Source: a virus
Strand: one strand, 5' to 3'
IMG/VR virus record: IMGVR_UViG_3300042898_003879
Location: 1 to 31,890 of that record
Length of the DNA: 31,890 bases
Shown here in pieces: positions 12,861 through 21,079 of this stretch (position 1 is its first letter; the number at the start of each line of letters is the position of its first letter). Position numbers and translations under genes: made by a program. A model generated the notes under the pieces. That model was not told the DNA's origin. It worked only from the letters and a program-made list of their open reading frames with translations, and did no database searches.

Positions 12861-13235
12861 CTAGCCTCGCTTGGAACGGCCCTTCGGGGCCTTGGTTGCG
12901 GTCGGTACGGTCACAGGTAGCGCGACCTCGGCCGCGGCCTTCTGCGGGGCCTTCTCGGCGGTCGCAGGCAAGGGGTCGACGCGGAGGCCCTCGGTCGGCC
13001 GGAACCGGTCCATCGAGATCGCCGCCTTCATCTTCGGGGTGACAGTCGCGCCGCGAGCTCGGAGAATACCGCAGATCGTCTCGAGGACGGCGAGGAGCTG
13101 CCCCTCGTCGCAGAACGCAGTCGCGACTCCGACGTGGTGGGAGTTGATGTCTCGGATAAGGAACCCGTCGCGGGTCGCCTCGATCTGGGAGTCAACGAGG
13201 GCGCGAAAGACGGAAGGGGCGGTGATAATCGACAC
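12861..13235 (-). CDS. Hypothetical late protein (124 aa) upstream of the endolysin
   Basis: The product starts VSIITAPSVFRALVDSQIEA and has an N-terminal mixed fold to about residue 75. A low-complexity Ala/Pro/Lys tail (EKAPQKAAAEVALPVTVPTA, then KAPKGRSKRG) follows and is probably unstructured and basic. No family is recognised. The reading frame is open up to a TTG at 13247, but GTG 13235 has GGAG six bases upstream and is preferred. Position between tail genes and lysin suggests a minor virion or lysis accessory protein. It ends one base before the endolysin start. Confidence 0.6.
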   Translation of the reverse strand: MSIITAPSVFRALVDSQIEATRDGFLIRDINSHHVGVATAFCDEGQLLAVLETICGILRARGATVTPKMKAAISMDRFRPTEGLRVDPLPATAEKAPQKAAAEVALPVTVPTATKAPKGRSKRG

Positions 13236-13263
13236 GGGGAGCTCCAAGCGGAGGGTGGAAGGA

Positions 13264-13731
13264 CTAGGGGAGGTCGGCGGAGGTTAGGTGTTCCTCGTAG
13301 ATCGAGAGACCGTAGAGGTTGACGTAGGGTTCGCCTCCGGTCTTCGTTACGCGGACGTAGAAGATTTTGGGGGTTCCCGGAGTGACCGCCGAGGGGACGT
13401 TCAACAGCCAGGCGTCCGCGGGGTTGCCAAACGTGTGGGTAACAACCGTTCCTCCAAACTGGACTCGGACCGTCCCCCGCTCGCCGAACGCAGCGATCCA
13501 GATACCCCCCGTCCCGATGGACATTGGGTAGACAAACGAAGCGTAGACGTCGACCGCACCCGCAGAGGTCGTCGAGTAGTTGGGGAACGAGATAAGGGTA
13601 CGCCTCGAGTAGGCGTAGGTGAACCGATCGCGCAGTAGGAACCCCGAGACCGTCGACCCTCGGATGACGTCTGGGTAGGTCTGTTGACGCGGGGAACCGG
13701 GATCAGAGGTGGGGATGATGAAGGATGACAC
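13264..13731 (-). CDS. Probable tail tip / receptor-binding accessory protein (155 aa)
   Basis: A beta-rich 155-aa protein (TYAYSRRTLISFPNY, GAVDVYASFVYPMSIG, FYVRVTKTGG) without cysteine or catalytic motifs, in keeping with a small beta-sandwich adhesin. It is the last structural gene before the lysis cassette, where phages usually encode fibre or receptor-binding parts. Its GTG start at 13731 overlaps the preceding stop as TAGTG, so translation is coupled to the 461-aa tail protein. No homologue is recognised; the role is inferred from position and composition. Confidence 0.6.
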   Translation of the reverse strand: MSSFIIPTSDPGSPRQQTYPDVIRGSTVSGFLLRDRFTYAYSRRTLISFPNYSTTSAGAVDVYASFVYPMSIGTGGIWIAAFGERGTVRVQFGGTVVTHTFGNPADAWLLNVPSAVTPGTPKIFYVRVTKTGGEPYVNLYGLSIYEEHLTSADLP

Positions 13732-15116
13732 TAGACCAACCTCGCGGAGAACCCGAAGACGTAGAGACCGCCTCCGGTGATTTTGAGTGTGTAGACTGCT
13801 CCGTCGTCAACCGACTCGAACTCGATCGGAGGGGTCGCAATCGAGAGGGTCGACCCTTTTGAGATGTCCGAGACGGGGACCGCGTCGCGGAAACCCCACT
13901 CGTTCGGCACCGCGAGGATCCCCATAAGGGCGCGAAACGAGTAGGTGTCGCCGTAGGCCCTCGGCGGACTGCTATAGCGTCGCATGGTGAAGTCCTGGGA
14001 GACCGGAGCGGCCAACACGGAGACCCCATCCTTGTCGAGGACGTCGAGGTAGAGGGTCACACTCGACGACCCTGTTCCCGTCCGCGCAACGTAGACGGCG
14101 GACATAACGAACTCCACCTGGGCGGTCATGCTCGCTTGGACGGCAAAGGTCGCGGTGATCGCGTCGGGGACCGTGTCGAGGAACCGGCCGAGATGGTACG
14201 GCTCGCACACCCCGCCCGAGATCTCGGGGTAGGTCTGTTCGATTGCGGTCGACTGCGCGGAGTTGACCCCAGTCAACGAGATCGCGTCGTAGTGGTTCAA
14301 CTGGGCGACGAGGCTCGTCGGCCGCGCCTCGGTCACCTCGTAGGAGATGTGTGCTATCGTCACCACTCCGAGCTCGTAAATGTTCCCGTTCATACTCTTG
14401 TCGGAGGGGTTGTTCGAGGCCATGTCCGGATAGACCACGTCCCCCGGCCAAACGACCGCGATCGCTCCCGCGTCGCCGTAGTAGGTCATCCATCCGATCT
14501 GCCATGCGGTCGAGTTGAAGCGAACATCCTGCAGGGCCGCGGAGGCCGGGTCGAGGATTAGGACCTCCCACTTCTCGCCCGTCGTGAGGACGTAGCCGCT
14601 TTCGCCGAAGGGTTGCAGGCCTACGTTGTTCGCGTTGACGTAGGTCACGTCCACTTGGCCGAGGTCGTCGAGGACTTGCGACTGGAACCCAACGAAGAAC
14701 GCCTGGTAGCCCGAGAGAGGGTTCGTGTTGACCGTCCAATCGACCGTGAGGTTGACGCCCGCAGTCCCCGCCGGAGCGTCGACCGTTAGGCCTTGGTTGC
14801 TCGCGATGTGGAAGACGTTCCAACGGCCCATCCGACCCTCGACCTCGTGCTCCGTCGCCGAGGCGTAGAGGATCTTGAACGAGACCGCCGTCGCGTTGAT
14901 CCCGCAGTTGACCCAGACGATCGTCCCCGAGGACTCGCCGTAGGCGGCGAACTTGGGAGCGGTAGCGCCTTGACGAAAGGGTCGACTCGAGCCGCGGAAC
15001 AGCTCCGTCGGGTAGGAGCTCGCGTTGGTCGTCAACCCCTGGGCGACGAAGGCCGAGTAGGGTTGGAGTTCGGTGTAGACCGATCCGCAGTAGTCGTCGA
15101 TCTTCTTCCACGCCAT
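13731..15116 (-). CDS. Probable tail tip / adhesion protein (461 aa)
   Basis: A 461-aa, mostly beta-stranded protein rich in Ser/Thr/Val/Tyr/Gly (VSFKILYASATEHEVEG, VDVTYVNANNV, LYLDVLDKDGVSVLAAPV). The C-terminal ~110 residues, with regularly spaced strands and ending in GLYVFGFSARLV, look like a separate beta-sandwich that might bind receptor. No enzyme motif is seen. It follows the hub gene by one base, which is where upper-fibre or receptor-binding proteins lie in siphoviruses. Function is inferred from order and composition. Confidence 0.6.
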   Translation of the reverse strand: MAWKKIDDYCGSVYTELQPYSAFVAQGLTTNASSYPTELFRGSSRPFRQGATAPKFAAYGESSGTIVWVNCGINATAVSFKILYASATEHEVEGRMGRWNVFHIASNQGLTVDAPAGTAGVNLTVDWTVNTNPLSGYQAFFVGFQSQVLDDLGQVDVTYVNANNVGLQPFGESGYVLTTGEKWEVLILDPASAALQDVRFNSTAWQIGWMTYYGDAGAIAVVWPGDVVYPDMASNNPSDKSMNGNIYELGVVTIAHISYEVTEARPTSLVAQLNHYDAISLTGVNSAQSTAIEQTYPEISGGVCEPYHLGRFLDTVPDAITATFAVQASMTAQVEFVMSAVYVARTGTGSSSVTLYLDVLDKDGVSVLAAPVSQDFTMRRYSSPPRAYGDTYSFRALMGILAVPNEWGFRDAVPVSDISKGSTLSIATPPIEFESVDDGAVYTLKITGGGLYVFGFSARLV

Positions 15117-15117
15117 G

Positions 15118-17622
15118 TTAGACCATCCAAGGGTTGGAGAGAGCCTCGTCGCCCACTACCTCGCCCGAGTTGTCCGCTTGGAAGGCGTCCCACATCGTAG
15201 CGAAGGTCGACGGTTCCACCGCCTCGACGTCGGGGGCCGGAGCGATGACGATCACGTCGCCGGGGACAGCTCCGGCGAACTGGACGTCGTCGAAGGTGAG
15301 GGTGTCGTCGTCGAGGTCAACCGAGACAAGTTGCGCGGTCACAAGGTAGGGGGTCCCATACTGGTCGAGGAGCTGTAACGGAAGTTTGGCGTCGAACCGA
15401 ACTCTTGTCTGCTCGAAGGCCTCGGCGTCGGTCGCCGGAGCTCGTTCGCGTGTCTCGGGGAGGGGGACCGTGTAAGCGTTCGCCTCGAGCTTGATCGTGT
15501 AGTCGTCGATCACCTCAAGAACGACCCCAGTCGCGGAGATCATCGAAAGACGGGTCACCGCGTTCAAGTAGTTGTAGAGGAACAGAGTGTAGATCGTCGT
15601 CGGGGTCTTCCACGACCTCGCGGCCTTCAACACGAACCCAGTCGCGCCCACGAGGCCCATCGTTCCCCCTGCGCTCGGGAGGTAGGCGGTCGAGAAGGTG
15701 ATGAACTCGCCCACGTCGAGGTCGTAGACGGAGTCCTGGTAGGTCACCTCGACGATCGCCGCCGCCTTGGAGAACCGGCCGACCATCGCGATCGCCGTCT
15801 CGAGCGCCTGGGAGTTCTCGAGTTGACCGTTCGCTCCGTTCGGGGCGTAGAAGTTGCCAAGGGTGACCGTCTTTCCCGACCCCGAGACAAGACGATCGAT
15901 GTTCGTGACTGGGACCTTCGATCGAGAGATGTCCTCGGTTTTGATCGCAGAGACGAAATCGACCTCGACCTGTTGAATCGCGTTCCCTCGGTCAAAGTTG
16001 AGAGTCACCCGAGGCTCGGCGAGGCCCGCGTCGTCGCAGACCGTAGGCCATACCCCCGACCCCGACCACTTGCCGAACTTGAGTTGGCCGCGGTCGTAGA
16101 CCATGAACATCCCCGACCGCTTCAACACCCAGTCGAGGACGTCGCCGACCGTCTTCGCCTGGGCGTGTTGGTAGGGGAACAGGATCCCCGGCTCCCCGTC
16201 GTCCGATCGCATACTAGGGAGCGAGTCTGCGATGTCCGGAGAGACGACCGAGTAGAGGGACCCGTAGTCGACGATTGCCTCGATCTCCGACCATCCGAAA
16301 GGCAACCATGCGGACATCCCCGCAGGGCGAACGCCGTCCGCTCCGCTGATGTCCGAGTTGAAGGTTCCGAAGATCAGATCGATGATCGCTACGACCGGGT
16401 TGTTCGCCCAGAACGCGATCTCGGAGACCCAGTCCTCGGAGACCCGTTGACCGCTTCCCACGAGACTCTCCGTTGTCCCTGCAGGTAGTAGCGGCGAGAC
16501 CCCGTAGTCGACCGTCAACGAGGGCCGAGCTCCGCCCGTGTAGACCCCTTCGGAGAAGTAGTAGGGAAACCCGGCCATGGTCACCCCTTCGACCGACCCC
16601 GTCGACCGCGATGTCGCGCCGATCAAGAAGTAGTCCGAGATAGGGTCCGTTATCGAGTCCAAGAAGAAGACGCCGCCCGACTTGTCCTTTCGGATCTGGA
16701 TTGCGGGTACTCGAGTCTCGTAGTCGCTTGGGTCGAATACGTTCCAAGGTCGACCGAGGAGGCGGGGGTCCCAGATCGACTGCATTTGTAGGTTCGACCC
16801 CTGCAGGGGGTTGAGGATGTCGATCGCCGTCTCGGAGGGGTTCTGTTGATCTTGCCAAAAGTAGAACTGCATGGGGACCGGCCGGAAGGGCGTATTCCGA
16901 ATCATCCCCATGATCGACTGACAGTCCACCTTGATCTTGTTCGACCCCCGCGCCGAGGTGTCCGTCGAGACCTTGGAGACCATCCCGCGGAAGATGACCT
17001 CCTCGTCGGCCGTCGAGGTCGCCGAGAGGGGAGCGGTCGAGATCACGACTGGGAGCTGCTCGATCCCTCCCGACTGGTAGACCGTCCCTCCCACCTTGAT
17101 CCCGTTGATGACAGCTCCGATCGGGTCCGCCGCGCCGTAGATCTGCATCGGAATCGGAACTGGGACCGATCCATAGATGTACTCGGCCACGAACGAGACC
17201 GCCGTGGGAACCGAGGTCACCCGGAAGGCCGAGCCGCCGATTCGGACGAAGTCGTTCGCGAATAGGTTGGTAGTGTCGTCGCAGTAGATCGTCGGGGTAG
17301 GCGACGGGGTGACATACCTCGAGGCGCGGACGGGGGCGTTGTTCGTCGAGTTCCGAAGGGGGTTCGTCCCTCTCGACAACATGACCGACAACGTCTCGGG
17401 CGTCGAGAGGACGGAGAAGGCCGTCGTCGGGTCCGACCCCATCGAACCGAAGACCGCGATCTCCGAGGAGAACTGCGACCCCAGATCGCAGACTACGCCC
17501 TGGAGTGTCTCGAAGGGTAGGTAGGGGAGGGTCCCCCGCGAGGTCATCGTCAACGGGTACGAGGGGCCGGTCGTGTACCCCACGCCCTTGATTCGGACGA
17601 TGATGACCCGATCGGAGGCCAC
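15118..17622 (-). CDS. Tail hub / tip protein (834 aa)
   Basis: This large, beta-rich protein probably forms the central tail hub that closes the tube and holds adhesins. A segment at about residues 495-540 (QAKTVGDVLDWVLKRSGMFM, then VYDRGQLKFGKW) fits the pattern in tail-hub proteins where a helix precedes a DGRL-type strand pair. N-terminal (about 1-200) and C-terminal (about 680-834) parts are beta-rich. Start GTG 17622 is chosen because it overlaps the previous stop as TAGTG and follows GGGGGA; an in-frame GTG at 17661 would add 13 residues and overlap the preceding gene by 40 bases. No peptidase motif is visible. Confidence 0.6.
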   Translation of the reverse strand: MASDRVIIVRIKGVGYTTGPSYPLTMTSRGTLPYLPFETLQGVVCDLGSQFSSEIAVFGSMGSDPTTAFSVLSTPETLSVMLSRGTNPLRNSTNNAPVRASRYVTPSPTPTIYCDDTTNLFANDFVRIGGSAFRVTSVPTAVSFVAEYIYGSVPVPIPMQIYGAADPIGAVINGIKVGGTVYQSGGIEQLPVVISTAPLSATSTADEEVIFRGMVSKVSTDTSARGSNKIKVDCQSIMGMIRNTPFRPVPMQFYFWQDQQNPSETAIDILNPLQGSNLQMQSIWDPRLLGRPWNVFDPSDYETRVPAIQIRKDKSGGVFFLDSITDPISDYFLIGATSRSTGSVEGVTMAGFPYYFSEGVYTGGARPSLTVDYGVSPLLPAGTTESLVGSGQRVSEDWVSEIAFWANNPVVAIIDLIFGTFNSDISGADGVRPAGMSAWLPFGWSEIEAIVDYGSLYSVVSPDIADSLPSMRSDDGEPGILFPYQHAQAKTVGDVLDWVLKRSGMFMVYDRGQLKFGKWSGSGVWPTVCDDAGLAEPRVTLNFDRGNAIQQVEVDFVSAIKTEDISRSKVPVTNIDRLVSGSGKTVTLGNFYAPNGANGQLENSQALETAIAMVGRFSKAAAIVEVTYQDSVYDLDVGEFITFSTAYLPSAGGTMGLVGATGFVLKAARSWKTPTTIYTLFLYNYLNAVTRLSMISATGVVLEVIDDYTIKLEANAYTVPLPETRERAPATDAEAFEQTRVRFDAKLPLQLLDQYGTPYLVTAQLVSVDLDDDTLTFDDVQFAGAVPGDVIVIAPAPDVEAVEPSTFATMWDAFQADNSGEVVGDEALSNPWMV

Positions 17623-18467
17623 TAGGTATTCCCCCGGAAGAACATCCCCGTCGTCGACCACAGCCTAGGCTCGTCGTCCGCCTGGGCGTAGTCCGCCGCC
17701 GAGGACTTCTCCGAGATCATCGGCATACGGGCCTCGTTGTAGGTCGTAGGGGTCGTTCCGCCGGTGTCCGCCGGTTCGCGGTAGAGGCGGAAGGTCACCC
17801 CAGTCGCCGCGGCCTCGAGGAGGCCTTCTAGGGTGTTGTTCGGGTCGAGGGCCAACCGACCCGCCGCCGTGTAGTAGGGGTCGATCGAGGCGTACCATCG
17901 CGTGAGGTTCGCCGCGGGGAAGATGGAGGAGAGAAACTCGAGGTTGGCGACTTGACCCCAGTTGACCACGTCGGTCGAGAGGCCCGACATTTCCGACGAG
18001 CTCGCCGCCGCCCGTTGCATGGTCGACCGCCGAACGTCTCCGGCGACGCCGCAGGGTACCCAGACGCCGGCGGGGTTGAAGGTTGTTTGCGTTGCCTGGA
18101 CTCCGTCGTCGATCGAGATGAGGGAGTTGTCGAACCCGTAGATCGCTGCGATCTCAAGTGTCCCGAAGTCGAGAACGAGGAGAGACCCGTAAGCCGTGTA
18201 GAGCGTCCACAATAGGGGCGAGGTCGCGGGGACGGTGTTCGCGGTGAACTGGTAGGTCGCAGACGGTGCAACCCCCCCTAGAGCCGCTTGGAGAGCAAGG
18301 CAGACGGCCCCCGCGATGGAGTCGCCCGAGGCGATGTCCGAAGGGACCGCCGCAAGGCCGAAACCGTACCCCGCGAGAGGCTCGACGTCGACCGCCGCAG
18401 CTCCGCCGAGAGAGGCGGTGAACGTTGGGAGGGTGACCTCCCAGGTGATCAGAGGAAAGTTCGCCAT
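17622..18467 (-). CDS. Distal tail-like protein (281 aa)
   Basis: It lies between tape measure and hub, the usual place of the distal tail protein that joins tube and tip. The N-terminal half is Ala/Gly/Val-rich beta structure (PLITWEVTLPTFTASLGG); the C-terminal half has more polar helical parts (WYASIDPYYTAAGRLALDPN). Length is usual for such proteins, but no family motif is firm. ATG 18467 is served by AGGAG that overlaps the tape measure stop. The end overlaps the hub start. Confidence 0.55.
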   Translation of the reverse strand: MANFPLITWEVTLPTFTASLGGAAAVDVEPLAGYGFGLAAVPSDIASGDSIAGAVCLALQAALGGVAPSATYQFTANTVPATSPLLWTLYTAYGSLLVLDFGTLEIAAIYGFDNSLISIDDGVQATQTTFNPAGVWVPCGVAGDVRRSTMQRAAASSSEMSGLSTDVVNWGQVANLEFLSSIFPAANLTRWYASIDPYYTAAGRLALDPNNTLEGLLEAAATGVTFRLYREPADTGGTTPTTYNEARMPMISEKSSAADYAQADDEPRLWSTTGMFFRGNT

Positions 18468-18476
18468 TCGAGACTC

Positions 18477-20318
18477 CTAGTACCTTTCGACTGCCTCGCG
18501 GAACATGTGTCGCGATTTTGCGATCGCTTGCGCCTTCGAGAAGGCTCGGCCGATAGACTCCTCGTCCGCGAACGCCGCGTCAACCTGCAGGTTGTACGAG
18601 GTGTTATTCGTCACCGGAGAGGGAGTCGCCGCCGTCGCCGGTGTCGAGGTCGTAGTCTTCTTCCCAGAGGCGCCTAGCGCGGTCGCAGTCGCGAACGCAG
18701 CGATAGCTCCGGCGGTGAGACCCGCCGACCCGGCGAAGTTGCCCGAGAAGAACGCGACCGAGGCCATGGACAGCATCTGTTCGCCGAGGGCCGAGATCAC
18801 CATACCGACCGACTTTTGACCGATCTCGGCCATGGTCTCGCCGTTGCCGATCGCCGCCCCGACCATCCTCGCTTGGCTTGCAATGTACTTGTCGTAGAAG
18901 GCCGAGTGTGCATCCTCGGTCTTCTTCGTCGCGTCCTCTACCGCACCCATACCGGTGACCGTGTCCTCGACGACCCCATTCCAGATCGCCTTGACCTCCT
19001 CTCCGAGGATCTGGAAACTGGTTTTGATGTCACCTTTGCCGAACAAGATCCGCGTGAGACCCATTCCGAAGGTCTCGTAGGATGCTTCGATCGTTTTGGC
19101 CAAGGCGTCGCTTTCCACCTTCGCCGCCGCCGCCGCAGCTTCCGCCCTTGCCTTGGCCGCAGCGACCGCCTCGCTGATGAGGTCCTTCGGAGGCTCCTTC
19201 GGAGGCTTAGTACCCCCGCCCGTCCCAGTCGTCGCGGGTTTCTCCGGGTTCCAGAGGCGGAAGTTCAACTCCTCGGCCTTTTGGACGAAGTTCTCTCGAC
19301 GGCGGAGAAGCTCGTTTTGAGTGTCGATCTCGTCCTTCGTCATCCCCGCGTTGTTTGCGAACGCCTGGGCGCGGGCGTCCGCCTGGGCGATGAACATTTG
19401 AGTCTTGAACTGGGAGTTCTCGAGGAGCATCTCTCGAGCTCGAGCGTCGACGTCCCTCTGCGACTGTCTCACGCCGTCATTGATGATCCGCAGCTCGCGA
19501 TCGGCCTTGTCTCGAGTACTCGCAATCGAGGAGGCGAATAGCAGTTCCGCCGCCTTCGCCGCCGCGAGCTCCGCCGCGGCGTTCGCCCGATAAGCGCGGT
19601 TCTCGTCGTTGACTGCGATCTGATGATCGATCGCGGCCAACGTGGCCTCGTACTCCATCCTCGCGGTCTCTTGTTTCGAGATGACAACATCGCCGAGAGT
19701 CTTCCCGAGTTCGTCGTAGGCGATCTTTTGATCCCGAATCGACTGCAGGGTTCCGTCCAAGGCCTCTCGATACCTCGTCTCGTTCTCCGCCGCCTTCGAC
19801 TCGGCGAGGGAGAGACCGTCGACCGATCCTGCGACCGCCCAGATCCCCTCGGACACGAGACGAAGGGGTAGCAGGACCGCCTGCATGGCAACCTTGACCC
19901 CATCGAAGATCGTCGAGAGCCGCTCGCCCATCTGCTCGACCGAACCGCCTCCCAGGACGGCCTCCGCGAAGGCTCCTTTGACCGCGAACAGACCTTTCTC
20001 GGTCTCGTCCCAGACCTTCATTCCCTCGTCGCCGAAGGACTTGAACAATGATTCGGCCGACCCGAGGAAGGCCTCGACGCCGACCTTCGCCGCGCCCAGT
20101 GCGATACCAACACCGCCGATCGCTGCGATCGCCTTGGGACCGCCGATCCTCTCGACGAGAGACCCGGCGGCGATGTCCGCCTTGTCGGCCACCTCCTTGA
20201 GTTGGTCCGAGAGCTTCTTCCCCGAGGTGACCATCTTCGCCATCCCGTCGCGCCCCTTGTCGAGGGCTCCGACGAGTCCACTAGAGTCGCCGTCGATCTC
20301 CGCTACGGTCTTCGCCAT
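18477..20318 (-). CDS. Tail tape measure protein (613 aa)
   Basis: The protein sets tail length and is threaded through the tube. It shows an N-terminal Ser/Asp/Gly start, a long helical, heptad-rich middle (about 150-420) with many Ala/Glu/Lys/Arg, a hydrophobic stretch at about 59-90 (AIAAIGGVGIALGAAKVGVE) and a second near 520-545 (GSAGLTAGAIAAFATATALG), separated by a Pro/Thr/Gly linker (TTGTGGGTKPPKEPPKD) near 370. At about 1.5 angstrom per helical residue it predicts a tail of roughly 90 nm, short for a siphovirus. It follows the gpG/gpGT frameshift pair by 3 bases. Confidence 0.88.
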   Translation of the reverse strand: MAKTVAEIDGDSSGLVGALDKGRDGMAKMVTSGKKLSDQLKEVADKADIAAGSLVERIGGPKAIAAIGGVGIALGAAKVGVEAFLGSAESLFKSFGDEGMKVWDETEKGLFAVKGAFAEAVLGGGSVEQMGERLSTIFDGVKVAMQAVLLPLRLVSEGIWAVAGSVDGLSLAESKAAENETRYREALDGTLQSIRDQKIAYDELGKTLGDVVISKQETARMEYEATLAAIDHQIAVNDENRAYRANAAAELAAAKAAELLFASSIASTRDKADRELRIINDGVRQSQRDVDARAREMLLENSQFKTQMFIAQADARAQAFANNAGMTKDEIDTQNELLRRRENFVQKAEELNFRLWNPEKPATTGTGGGTKPPKEPPKDLISEAVAAAKARAEAAAAAAKVESDALAKTIEASYETFGMGLTRILFGKGDIKTSFQILGEEVKAIWNGVVEDTVTGMGAVEDATKKTEDAHSAFYDKYIASQARMVGAAIGNGETMAEIGQKSVGMVISALGEQMLSMASVAFFSGNFAGSAGLTAGAIAAFATATALGASGKKTTTSTPATAATPSPVTNNTSYNLQVDAAFADEESIGRAFSKAQAIAKSRHMFREAVERY

Positions 20319-20321
20319 GGT

Positions 20322-21040
20322 CTAGCCCTTCATCTTGGAGGCGAGCTCGGCGAGGCGGGCGTTCGCCTTCTCGCGTCGATCGGTGTAGTTCTTCTCGCCC
20401 TCTTGCACCTCGTGTTGGACGAACTCGGCGAGCTCCAACTGGGAGTGGGTTACCTGGTCGAGACTGATCGTTGGACTACCCCGCTCGATCCACTTGTGCA
20501 ATCGCATCGCACTCCAGAACCCCGCAGGTTCGCCTAGGATGACAGGGCAAGAGACCGGCAGTGCATCCTTGCCTTCGTAGCCTAGACCCTGTCTGTAACC
20601 CATTGTGCAACCCCTACGGTAGCGGACCTCGTCGGGACACTCCCAACACCGCATCGAGTGAGATGTGATCAGCCGGGCGTAGTCGCGCCAGACGACCCGG
20701 CTCCAGTTTTTGGGTAGCCCACCGTCGCCACCTCGGACGCCACCGTCGAGACATCGTTCCAGGGGATGCGGTAGAGCCACGCCCGCCGCTCGGCCTCGGT
20801 ACCGTCCGAGGGGAACGCAGGCTCCACGCCCTCCGAGGCCTTGATGCACGCTACGAGCAAGTCGAGGTGGATCTGAATGATCGTCGCGAGACCGTCGACC
20901 TCGTCCTTCCGCTCGATTGAACGGGAGACCGCTTGGAAGTACCTCGCCCCCTCGAGGGCGTTAGGCTCCCGACACTGTAGGCGGACCTTCGTCCGGTAGA
21001 TCTCGACTTCGACCCAGTGACTCTCGACGAACTGCAACAT
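20322..21040 (-). CDS. Tail assembly chaperone gpGT, made by -1 frameshift (239 aa)
   Basis: The upstream frame (21040-20669) and the following -1 frame (to 20322) are joined by a slippery heptamer at 20714-20708. The fusion has 111 residues of the short chaperone, then 128 residues from the second frame starting NWSRVVWRDY and ending in KMKG. The added part has four cysteines (about residues 132, 135, 145 and 165) in C-x2-C-x9-C-x19-C spacing, possibly a metal site, and a charged helical end (EGEKNYTDRREKANARLAEL). As in lambda gpG-T, the long form should bind tube subunits and tape measure. It is absent from finished virions in known systems. ORF arrangement and slippery site are seen directly; production ratio is unknown. 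Confidence 0.85.
20669..21040 (-). CDS. Tail assembly chaperone gpG (123 aa, zero frame)
   Basis: The zero-frame product ends at TGA 20671-20669 in a low-complexity tail (TGAGSSGATTPG) after the slippery site. It is acidic and helical (EGARYFQAVSRSIERKDEV, LATIIQIHLDLLVACIKASEG), as usual for gpG-type chaperones, and lies between tail tube and tape measure genes. Start ATG 21040 has an excellent AGGAGG ribosome-binding site, which fits a protein needed in excess over the fusion form. It coats the tape measure protein while the tube assembles. Confidence 0.85.
   Translation of the reverse strand: MLQFVESHWVEVEIYRTKVRLQCREPNALEGARYFQAVSRSIERKDEVDGLATIIQIHLDLLVACIKASEGVEPAFPSDGTEAERRAWLYRIPWNDVSTVASEVATVGYPKTGAGSSGATTPG
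20708..20714 (-). other. -1 programmed ribosomal frameshift site CCCAAAA
   Basis: On the minus strand the zero-frame codons read TAC CCA AAA ACT. The last C of TAC, CCA and AAA form C-CCA-AAA, a canonical X-XXY-YYZ slippery heptamer. A -1 shift continues as AAC TGG AGC in a frame open for 128 codons. Position between tube and tape measure genes matches the shift in lambda G-T. A downstream stem cannot be called with certainty by eye. Confidence 0.88.
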
Positions 21041-21079
21041 GAGGCCCCTCCTTTTCGGTTCGGGGTAGTAGTGGGAAGA

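Noticed and set aside
17622-17661. Hub start at GTG 17661
   Set aside because: It would overlap the preceding gene by 40 bases; GTG 17622 has GGGGGA upstream and a TAGTG stop-start overlap.
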